This document shows positions 27,638-37,011 of a DNA stretch of 64,000 nt, in pieces (positions within the stretch are counted from its first letter, which is position 1; each line of letters opens with the position of its first letter). The stretch is from Stenogyne calaminthoides (taxonomy: Eukaryota; Streptophyta; Magnoliopsida; Lamiales; Lamiaceae), in assembly GCA_037126765.1 (NCBI GenBank), contig JBBCBC010000002.1:50348889-50412888 (forward strand), in the 5' to 3' direction. Made by a program: the position numbers and the translations under genes. Below the pieces are notes generated by a model. That model had not been told where the DNA came from. It made no database searches and was given only the letters and a program-made list of their open reading frames with translations.

Positions 27638-30600
27638 CTATGTCGACAGGGTGCAGTTCGGTGGGAAATCAGTCCACGTGTCGATCAATCGAACAACACT
27701 TCGATCAAAGTACCAATTGCTCACAGCTTCTGAAACGGTCTGCAGATAGAAAATTTTGTTTATGAACAACTATTTCAGATTGATTACTAGAAACTAGAAA
27801 GAATACTGATTTACATCAAACTGAAGTAAGCTTACCTTATTCACCAATCTCGGGGACTCGTTAGAGTTCCACAATTCATTAAACCCAGAATAGCCGTGAC
27901 CATAACAAGCATTGATGAACATTCCACGTGAAGAAATGTTGAGAGTTTCTTTAATGGCAACGAGGAAAGCATTTCGGAATTCTGAAAATTCAATTTATTA
28001 AACTTCAACTATTAATAATTGATATTGAAATACAAAGATAAAAATTAAATTACCAGTTATCAGTTGTTTTTGAGGTGGTGTACACTTGTTTGGATTAATT
28101 ACACAAACATCTGACCAGCCTGGACGGTCTTGAGGATTAGGAAGCAAATTGTTTTGTATCTGAAAGAACATTTAATCAAACTACGTTAATAATATGTCAA
28201 AAGTAATTATGGTGAGTTATTAATTATCACATACGTGCGCTAAAACCTACTATAGACAATTCAAATTTTGCTTGAGATAACATAAATTATATATCGTGAG
28301 GTTTTGAATAAAAATCTTACTTGGTAGGAATCAAAGGCACTGTTTAACAGAAAGAGGGGCGTTTGGATGCCTCCAACTACATACTCAGGAAACAAGCACT
28401 GTCCACGAAAATTATTAAACATATACAATGAATATAAACCAATATATATAGTTACCAAAAAAAGGGGTGGTTATTCCATTAAATAGTATATATAGACAAC
28501 TTGCCTTACCAGATTTGGGTCAAATCTCGACGTGCATGAAGGGGGTAAAAAGTTGGTCAAATTCTATTGAAAAAAAATTAAGATATTTCAATAACAATTC
28601 AAAGTAAACATAAATATTTAACACAAGATTTGACATGTTTAATAAAACTCCAATTAGAGATTCATTAGTGGGATATATAAGTAGCAAGCACACATGCATA
28701 TATATATATATATAGGGAAATGTGAAGAGTCATACATGAAGATCTATTGCACCAGCAAAAGGCGCTTCCCTAAGGTCAAGACGCGGGAGATCCTTTCTGT
28801 ATCAGATAATATATAATATTATTATGAACTAGCTAGTAAAAAAAACTGAAATTAAAAAGCTAATACGTACACTAAAAAACAGGTTGCAAAATCTTACCCA
28901 CGAATAAAGAAACCGGCATCAGAAAGGCATTTGACTCTAGCACAATTTGGTAGAGAGGCTCTAAACTCATCACAATGGACCATTGTTGCTATTCCACCTG
29001 CTGAAGCACCAGCAAGTATAGCCTGTTGATTTCATGCAAATTAATTATGACATTTTGTAAATGTAATTATCACAAACATTAAATAAAAAAAAAATCTTAC
29101 ATTATCAGCATATTTCATTCCTTTTACAAGGAGCAGCTCATCCACAATGACATTATATATCCTCGACCCCCTAAATTGGAGGTTTGACGCCTAAACAAAA
29201 TATCAAGACGTTAATTATATATTCTAAAATTCGAAATGGATTGACCTATTTTGCAAATAACTGAATTACCTCACTGTCCCCCAAAAATGATGCGCCATCG
29301 CAGTAGTGGAGAAGAACTCTGTTCCAATTATGAAAATCTGAAATTGAGACATGAATTATAAATATTTCTTTAGAAGTATCAATTGATGAATTTTGTGAAA
29401 AATATAGTATAATGTACCAGGATTAACTGTTGCATTGGAGCTTAGCAACCCTTCAAAGCCATGTGAAGAAACGTTATAAGTGCTACCAAGTGATGTTGAC
29501 GTTCTATTTTGACAGTTTGCTACATTGGAACACCATCCACCTCCCTGAAACAACACATTCAGATGCTTTAAACATAATTGATATTAACATGCAATATTCA
29601 AGAAAAAATAGGCATATGAGTCAACAAAATGTAAATACATGCTTAAAGTATTACCATAAGGTAAACTACCCAGTTCTTTGCCCCCTCATCGGATCCTGCC
29701 ATGTAGTAGTAACCAGCTTGGCTCCCATCCAAACAAACTGCATATAAAATGAAATCATCAATATATCTAATCAAACTACTAGCTACTAGAATCTGTAATA
29801 TTTTTTTCAAAGTATGAGTTGTTCTTTAAAATATACTTGTAACTAGCGTAACACCCAGCGTAACAACGCGGGATTGTAAACAAAAAATTAAAATTAATGA
29901 GTTAAAATTAAATGAAGCATCAGTAAAAAAAAATTGAGAGGACAACACATTAACCTTACAAATAAAAATTTTTTATTCTAAAATGAATAAAAGAAAAAAA
30001 TTAAAGAAGCATTAATAAAAAAAAATGATGAGGACACTACCCTTAAAAAATACTCCAAATTTCACGGTTTTACTGCTATTACATGGCACTATTATATTTC
30101 TGCTAATTCAAATTTTTTATTTCTCATTATTCTTAATTTTTATTAAATATTCCAATTTTTTTCTTAACCACCAGATTCATTTAAATTTAATATTTTAAAT
30201 TTAATCTTATCTTAACTTCCCCAAATTTAACGGGATATTAATTTCTCTTTCAATCCTCAATCTTTTCATCGTAGATTTCTACATATTTTAACTTTCAATT
30301 CTTTTGCATCCACAAGTCTTCTTCATTTCTTAAATACAATTTTTTATTCTCACGTCTTTTGTCATTCTCTTTATTTTGCTAATTTTAATCAATTTTTCCA
30401 AGTATATTCTTTTTGCAAACACCAAACTGCATTTGAATTCATTGGAAGACCCACTGAAACATAAGTTTATTCAAATTCATCATAAGATCCATTGGAACAT
30501 AAGTTTGTAAATTTAATTCATATGACTAAATTAGAAAAAAACTGAATTTGACGGAAGCTAAATAATTTTATAAAAAACAGATATATAATTTTTGATAGAG

Positions 30601-31653
30601 AGGAAGAATAATTTAAAAAATCTACAAACATCTTGCTCAACAAATCCTTCAAAATTAGAAATGCAAAATCGAATGAAAATGAAAAATTATACTCCCTCCG
30701 TCCCATTTCAATCTTCACACCTACTTTATTATCGAGTTTTTGTGAGCGAGTTGTTTATTAGTATTTCAAATGATAAAGTGATTTTTAAAGAGGGGTATTA
30801 TAGATCTACTTCTCATCTATTGCATGCATCTTTAAAAATTACTTTATCATTTCAAATACTAATAAAAAACTCGCTCGCTAAAACACGAGAAAACAGTAAA
30901 CGTGAAGATTGAAACGGGACGGAGGGAGTAATACGAAAGATTAAACAACATCATTTAATGTTGATAAATATACAACTCATTATAATTTTAGTAAATACTA
31001 TAAAGATACATAAGAAATTTGTGTAAACACATAGTAATATACACATTAAATCCGATCTCATAAACAAAACAAAAAAAGACTGCAACCAGCCAACGTCCCT
31101 AATTTGAATGCAGTGTATATACTCGTGAAATTAGGAAAATTAATGAAATTGGAGACTTGAAATTGAAGGCTATAATGGAAAATATATAACTGTTGACTCA
31201 CTGAGATAATTAATACACTAATACAACCAAGAAAACTTGCAGCGTGGAAATATAAAAAACATCAATTATAAATGAATCTGGATTAGTGAGAAAAGGCGAA
31301 GATTAGGTGGTAAAGAAAAATTGGGATATTTAATAAAATTAAGAATAATAAGAAATTAGAATTTTGAGAAAAGGCGAAGATCAGGTGGTTAAGAAAAATT
31401 GGGATATTTAATAAAATTAATAATAATGAGAAATTAGAATTTTGAATTAGCAGAATTGTAAGAGTGCCACGTAGTAGTAATAAAACTCTGAAATGGATAT
31501 AAGGGTGATGTGTTACCTCATACCTGCGAGCTTTTGTGTCGCGTCTTGTACAAGTGTGATGGGGACCTCATCACTTGTGAAGATACCAAATTCCACATGA
31601 ATAAACATGACGAAAATAAACAGCACTGAAGCTAGTTGCCAGCTTACCCCCAT
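27638..31653 (-). CDS. PAE: Pectin acetylesterase (CE13, Notum-like), divergent
   Basis: Twelve GT-AG exons join in frame: 31653-31524, 29737-29655, 29544-29418, 29337-29270, 29190-29101, 29022-28898, 28796-28736, 28563-28510, 28398-28321, 28159-28054, 27981-27836, 27742-27638. They give 390 residues, a normal length. Residues 1 to about 28 are a signal peptide. Family landmarks are VCLDGS (44-49), GGGWC, HYCDGASF, GASAGG with the nucleophile Ser173, FDS with Asp269, and YGH with His336, so the Ser-Asp-His triad is present. Such enzymes remove acetyl groups from homogalacturonan in the cell wall. Oddly, Cys residues usually found at GCSAGG, AHCQ and the C-terminal DCPYPC region are replaced. 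Intron 1 is about 1.8 kb and consists largely of transposon sequence. A decayed copy lies at 41985-42480. Confidence 0.93.
29842..29872 (-). mobile_element. Helitron-like 3' terminus in acetylesterase intron 1
   Basis: On the minus strand the segment reads CCCGCGTTGTTACGCTGGG, which can fold with GCGT/ACGC and CCC/GGG pairing. A short spacer and then CTAG plus T follow. This resembles a Helitron 3' end; the matching 5' end was not identified. Confidence 0.4.
30051..31500. mobile_element. Foldback element with long inverted arms inside acetylesterase intron 1
   Basis: The left arm (about 30051-30172) and right arm (about 31382-31500) are inverted copies sharing, for example, TTCTGCTAATTCAAA against TTTGAATTAGCAGAA. 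The right arm is partly duplicated in tandem (about 31290-31440, unit about 75 bp). Traces of the inverted pairing continue to within about 10 bp of the exon 1 splice donor. A Stowaway MITE is nested inside. Confidence 0.6.
30692..30928. mobile_element. Stowaway-type MITE nested in acetylesterase intron 1
   Basis: Perfect 13-bp ends, CTCCCTCCGTCCC and GGGACGGAGGGAG, are flanked by TA on both sides. The 237-bp element can fold almost end to end. It shares TTTATTAGTATTT and GATAAAGTG words with the elements at 50999-51262 and 60398-60724, so these form one family. The well-preserved ends suggest a young copy. Confidence 0.88.
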
Positions 31654-31822
31654 CTCTACAGAACAAAAATAAACAAATGAGCAACTCTAAATGTATGCTA
31701 TTTAAAAAAAAAACAAGTAACTAATGTAAATAAAGATTGAACTAGCCTAGTATGTTTCAGAAAATAGGAGAGCTCTGCAGTGAAGAATTTGTGCTTAATG
31801 ATGTGTTCTTCAACTGAGTCAG

Positions 31823-31832
31823 ATATTTATAT
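31823..31832 (-). promoter_or_regulatory. TATA box of the pectin acetylesterase gene
   Basis: The minus strand reads ATATAAATAT about 175 bp upstream of the ATG at 31653. This is the best TATA candidate in the proximal promoter. Confidence 0.45.
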
Positions 31833-31959
31833 GCGAGTAAAGGGTGTATGGGGGAGGGAGAGGGCTATAATTTAATCACTGAGACAATGGATGAAGCTAA
31901 GTAAATTATCATTCAATACAACAAATAATTAACTTAGCCAAACTATACCATTCGAGAAA

Positions 31960-32640
31960 ACAAAAAATTACCTTTGCCAAACTATAGTTTAACAATTACC
32001 ATTCCAGGAAACAAATAATTAACTCTGCTAAACTGTTAGGATGTAATTAATGTTGTATATTATATGCACTAAATTATCACACAAGGAAGCAAATCAATCT
32101 TTAGCATAGTAATTACAGTACCCAACTACCCATGGGACTACTCCTTGTACATTATCCGAGATTCATAATGTGATTTGATATATACTACAAATAGCTAGGT
32201 CAAACTTCAGGAAAAAAAAAATCAGAAATATCAAATTCAGGAAAAAAAATTAAATTGTTTCCCGTTTTACCTCGGCAGGGCTATTACTGTGCCAAACTCC
32301 ACTCTTGACGCCATCTCGGGGATGGGGATCGTAAAAGCCCATCGTAATCGAAGACTCTTTTTGTGAGCAAACATCCCATGGCCGTTTGAGGACGATTGAT
32401 TAATGAATGGCAGAGGATTTTCTTACCTCACCTCTCTGCTACCGCCTCCGTGAAACCCCCGCGACGGGAAAAAATCGCACTTCCATAACCGCTGTAATGC
32501 CAGCGACGCCACTCTGAATATGTATCTTTGGGCTGATATAATTTATTAATTTCCAAGCCTACTGAATAAATTCGCTTTGGGCCGACCCAAATTATGTATA
32601 TATCCTTTTGGGTCACATAATTTATTAATGGCCCAGGTTG
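31960..32640. repeat. Acetylesterase upstream block, duplicated at 42.5-42.96 kb
   Basis: 31965-32230 aligns by eye with 42505-42780 (shared words include CCATTCCAGGAAA, GAGATTCATAATGTGATTTG and GTCAAACTTCAG). A second stretch, 32524-32600, aligns with about 42845-42930. The duplicated unit therefore included the promoter of an acetylesterase gene. The GC-rich part at 32270-32500 has no counterpart and holds no recognisable gene. Confidence 0.65.
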
Positions 32641-32795
32641 TTAGCACTCCCTTTTTTAAGAAATACACACCAAGTCAAGTTTATTATTTTAATTAACCCC
32701 TTTTTCATCTCCTGTGGTTACATACACTCTAAGAACTGAAAATCTTCTCTAGTTCAAGAAAAATAAAAAAATAGAATTATCAATTCATTCAAACC

Positions 32796-32960
32796 CTAAT
32801 TTATACACATTACTTTGTAAATTTGGTATTTACAATAATCATTATAAAAATAATCACAAGTAGCATCAGAATCGGCTTGTGATAAAACATCTCTGATACT
32901 AGCTTCACTGATCACTAGGAATGGTATAATCTCAATTATGATCATCAATTTGAAAATCAT
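32796..32960 (-). pseudogene. Ten-cysteine protein, truncated copy C
   Basis: The frame starts at an ATG equivalent to copies A and B and keeps the signal peptide and the first three cysteines. It then stops after 54 residues because the rest of the gene is missing, replaced by unrelated AT-rich DNA. The start region, leader and a TATATAAATAA box (33049-33056) still match the intact copies. It is probably a pseudogene; a short secreted peptide is possible but unsupported. Confidence 0.75.
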
Positions 32961-33477
32961 GATGGAAACTTTGTGGTATCAAAATAGTTTAGTTAATTTT
33001 TTTCTTTCCTTTTCAAAAGTTGTTTGTTGAAAAACTCAGACTCATGAATTATTTATATGTCTTTGATTTGTTGCTACCATCAATTTAGTGATATATTATA
33101 AATGCATATGCATTTATAGTTGACAAAAACTTGTATAGACCTGGTTCATGCTATGAATTCGGTTATTTAAGTATCACTGTTGCATACAAAAACTTTCACT
33201 GAACAAAAATAATCACTGTTTAGAAGACTAAAAGCACGGCGTCTTTCTTCAAATATATGTAATCATTTGCCGTGATTGAAATTTCAAAAAAAAAAAAAAA
33301 TACCTATGCGTTCTTAACATAAAAATTTTAAGATTTAATTTAATTAAGAATTTTAAAAGTTATGATAATAAATGTGTAATTAGTAATATATATATTCCTA
33401 CCTAACTAATTGAGTGATGCTTGTATGTGCACCAATTACATAAGGTGCAATTGGATTCAATTTTAATTTAGATGAAC

Positions 33478-33688
33478 TATAAACCCTAAACCCTTAAACA
33501 TATACCCTAAACCTAAACCTTAAACCATGAACTTTAAACCATTAACCATTCGGATCGGGTAAATCATGAACCACTTGGATCGGGTTGGGTTTGGACCGGG
33601 TAAAAAAAATATAAATTATGAATCATTCGATTCGGGTGAATCATGAACCATGAACCAATCAGGTCGAGTTCGGGTCGGATTGAGTCCA

Positions 33689-33725
<37 letters not shown>
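33478..33725. repeat. Telomere-like CCCTAAA words followed by simple repeats and poly(A)
   Basis: 33478-33545 contains degenerate CCCTAAA/CCTTAAA words. 33541-33690 holds imperfect repeats of a GAACCATTCGGATCGGGT-like unit. 33690-33723 is almost pure A. The telomere-like part is short and diverged, so it is more likely a satellite-like remnant than a true interstitial telomere. Confidence 0.45.
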
Positions 33726-34217
33726 AACTTGAAAATAAATAAATAAAAATCCAATTGCACCAACTCAAAAATTGTGCAAATGGTGCCCCAAGAGAATTTG
33801 CGTAACTAATTAGCTCATGAAGATTGAAAAATAAAATGGAATAAGATGTAAAAAAAAAAAGTATAGTTGAAACATAAAATTTAAAAAACAATGGGTTTAA
33901 AATGTCCAAAAAGCCTCAACTTTGATGGAGTGCTGTGTACTAATACTATAAGATAAAAGATTTTTAAGCTTTGCTCCTTTTAATTGCATTCAGAAATTCT
34001 CCACTTTTTTTTAAATTGAATTTCATATTGTTAACTTTAAAAAATCAATATTTAGTCCTTTCAAAATAAGTAAGACTGGGCCTATTATTTGCTCTTAAAT
34101 AATTATTACTCTGATATGATTTCCTTAAAAAACATATCTTCATTCCGCAAAATTTTAGGTCTAACGATAACTAATACTTCCTACACGTTTTTTTAAAAAT
34201 TATCTAAAATTAGAGTA

Positions 34218-34342
34218 ACTCCTGTGTGAGACCGTCTCACGGTGAGATAAAATCACAGAGTGTAAGACATTGACGTTTTAACACTTTAGGAGATGATATG
34301 TGTTGATTGTGCTAAGTTGTGTTCCGTCTCATACGAGTTCTG
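34218..34342. repeat. Repeat of the GAGACGGTCTCAC family, copy 2
   Basis: Left end GAGACCGTCTCACGGTGAGA, interior GACGTTTTAACACTTTAGGA, right end CCGTCTCATACGAG. It corresponds to the element at 24780. It lies inside segmental copy 1; the matching place in copy 2 (about 37225-37250) has only a poly(A) tract. Confidence 0.55.
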
Positions 34343-35184
34343 GTCCTAAAATTATTATTTTTCGGAGGTATTTTGTTTTAAGAATTTCAATGTTGGGAAT
34401 TTGAAGAAAACTACAATAACCCATATTTTTACAATCACGATATCATAAAGATCTATCTCTTAAGATATTATTAGTTTCCCTTTTGGAGTTAAGTTTTTAT
34501 ATTATGTACAAGAATTTCACACCTGGTGAAATCCTGTTTTCATATTGATTTTAATCTAATTATTGATTTTTATTTTTGGTGGTATGTGAAAGATATTAGG
34601 TTTTGTGCATCACACATTTATTGCAATCCACTACTCCAGTATCTATTTTTAGAAAGATGAGTTACAATACAAATTTGAATTATTACCATGGAATTTATTA
34701 AGTCACAAGTCATGTTAAATGTTGGAATTAGTCTTTTTCTTTTTTCAATATAAGCACATCATATTAATAGGTTGCCAGTTTGGTACATGGGATAAGAATA
34801 AGGGCGATTCCTTCTACATTATCATGCAAGAAAACAAAAATTGCTACTCCATATCAAATTCTCTATAAAAAAGCACACAAAAAAAATAAAATGTTAAATC
34901 CCACTGGGCCACATAATTTATTTATTTGTGGGCCCAATGTTATATAATCCCGTTTGGGCTAGCCCCATATTCAAAGATAGTGCAGTGGCCCACGTTGGTT
35001 TAGTTTAAATATAGTTCAAACTTCAAAGTGCTTTTTTTTTTGTTTCAATTTTTCATAGCTAAATACTGTTATACTGATAACAAATATTGTAAGCAATACC
35101 CATTGTCAAGTGGCCTTATTGATGGATATTTGTATTTTCTAATATCAAGTAAGACTATGCGATGAAGTATTTTATTTTTCGGTC

Positions 35185-35405
35185 TCATTTGCATCCAAGT
35201 GCACCGTGGTGTATGTTAGAACCGTGCAATTTATTATATTAAAAGATGCAATTTATTTATCACTGAACCATATAATTATTAATATGAAAAAATAATTGCA
35301 CGTTTCAGTATAAACAAGTTATATCTTTCAGTATAACAAGTAGCACGGTTGTAAAATGCATTATGAATACACATTGCATCTGAATGCATATAAGACTTAG
35401 CCATT
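35185..35405. repeat. AT-rich dispersed repeat inserted in segmental copy 1
   Basis: The ends are TTTGCATCCAAGTGCACC and GCATCTGAATGCATATAAGA, inverted relatives of each other. Copy 2 lacks this stretch, so the insertion probably came after the duplication. Confidence 0.5.
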
Positions 35406-35789
35406 AGTTATTGCCATATTTTTTGAAGATACGAGTTAAGAAAACAATTAGCTAGTAGCGAAATATAGATCATAGTGTTGTATTTAAAGATTGAATTGAG
35501 ATACATTGATGAATGAAGTGTGTGACTTGAGTGAAGTGAGAAAATACACTGTCGAGGAGATTAGGAGATAATAAAAAAAAAGACATATAAAAAGTGAAAA
35601 ACATGATTCATTTAATATGAAGACAAAATATTAACTAAGTTGAGGTAAAAATAAATCACGAATGGATTAGTGGAGCATGAAATTGTTATTATTTTAGTAG
35701 AATAAATAAGAAAATAACTAAATTTTATATTATTTTAGCCTTGATAAGCAAACAAGGATACACCCCGGCTTATATATGTATATTTAAGA

Positions 35790-36130
35790 TTTTTGACAGG
35801 AAATAAAATTTCATTAAGAAATCGGTAAAATGGAGTCTAAAGTAACAACAACATGGTCCGGAAGTCAGGCCTAAAAGAAATTAGAAACATAAGAAAAAAC
35901 AAAAAGAGCCAACATATGAGCTACATACTTTTCAGCTCTACTCGTTCAAGTAAAATTAATTTTATCAAAACTAGCTAGCTGTCAAATCCAAAATATCTAG
36001 ACAATCATACCACATAATTGAGATCCTACTTCGGATAAATCAAATTATAGACTACAATTTGAGTATCAGACTCGACCACCAAATCTCGTACTCAGAGCCG
36101 GTCCAATAATTGAAAAGGCCATGTGCAATA
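35790..36130 (-). pseudogene. Probable RNase H-like tail of a non-LTR retrotransposon, decayed
   Basis: Translating the minus strand gives broken fragments resembling the plant RVT_3/RNase H-like domain at LINE C-termini: a VESDTQIVV-like strand and later an SRAEKYVAHMLA-like helix, with stops and frame changes between. It lies directly beside ten-cysteine copy B. The assignment rests on short matches. Confidence 0.35.
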
Positions 36131-36339
36131 AAATATTCAAACCTTTTATATTTATACAAAAAAAAAAAAAAAATGAATACCTAGACAAAATATATTAAGT
36201 TACATATAAAAAATATCGTTTTAAAGCTCATGAATAGGATATAAAGTAAAGTTTATCAAAATATAACCTAAACTACAAGCACATTATTAAAAATATGAGA
36301 ATTATATTAATATTTGTTATGTTGCGTACATAGTGGGAA

Positions 36340-36726
36340 TCATTTGTTACACACAAAAACATGTGATACTAAATTCGAACAATAATAAAAAATTTGTGTA
36401 GCCCTAGCGTCAATTTTCGCGGGAGTTCTATGACTTCTATTGGGTCGATCACATATCCATAAATCTTTAATGAGGCTATTTACCGTTTTATTGAAATAAC
36501 ATTTCTTTCCAAAGTAACACAAGTCTTCACAGCAACCTTCTCGTATTGTTGTATTTACGGGAACGTTAGTATCTTCACACATTCCTTCGTAAATTTGGTA
36601 TTTACAGTATTCACTATAATAATAATCGCAAGTAGCATCAGGATAGTCTTGTGATAAAACATATCCGATAGCTCCACTAATCACTAGGAATGTTATAATT
36701 TCAATTATTTTCAATTTGAAAACCAT
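36340..36726 (-). CDS. Unrecognised secreted ten-cysteine protein, copy B
   Basis: A single exon encodes 128 residues, an intact paralogue of the gene at 27093-27482. The signal peptide (about residues 1-25, one Ile shorter), all ten cysteines, the CC pair and the three N-glycosylation sequons are kept. About 20 substitutions are spread through the rest, several in the loops between cysteines. A TATAAATAA box at 36814-36822 lies about 90 bp upstream, and the leader resembles copy A. It sits at one end of a tandemly duplicated block, whose other copy ends at a remnant of the same gene (40313-40512). Function unknown. Confidence 0.72.
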   Translation of the reverse strand: MVFKLKIIEIITFLVISGAIGYVLSQDYPDATCDYYYSEYCKYQIYEGMCEDTNVPVNTTIREGCCEDLCYFGKKCYFNKTVNSLIKDLWICDRPNRSHRTPAKIDARATQIFYYCSNLVSHVFVCNK

Positions 36727-37011
36727 GATGAAAACTTTGTGGTATCAAGATAATTTAGTTAGTTTTTCTTTTTCTTTTCAGAAGCTGTTTGTTAAGAAAC
36801 ACAGTCTTATGGATTATTTATACGTCTTTGATTCGTAGTTACAACTCAATCTAGTGATATATTATAAATGCATATGCATATATAGCTGTCTTAAGTTTCA
36901 AATACATTTAAGTTCCCGTTACAAATTCATTAATTCAACCAATATTAAAAAGCAATTAATTTATTATTTGCTTTACATATAGACAAATTGAGCATATTGT
37001 TTACTCAGCAT

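Larger units (their letters stand above)
33958..35750. repeat. Tandem segmental duplication, copy 1
   Basis: Aligns by eye with 37012-39972 through most of its length (shared words include TTTTTAAGCTTTGCTC, TTTAGTCCTTTCAAAATAAG, CACACATTTATTGCAATCC, CATTATCATGCAAGAAA and ACAATTAGCTAGTAGCGAAA). Copy 1 carries an AT-rich repeat (about 35185-35400) that is absent from copy 2. The duplicated unit ends next to a ten-cysteine gene in both cases. Confidence 0.75.

Noticed and set aside
32428..32616. 62-codon minus-strand frame upstream of the acetylesterase
   Set aside because: No recognisable domain; it lies in the GC-richer upstream segment and is not conserved in the duplicated block at 42.5 kb.
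33478..33545. Interstitial telomere
   Set aside because: The CCCTAAA words are few, short and diverged; simple-repeat drift explains them.
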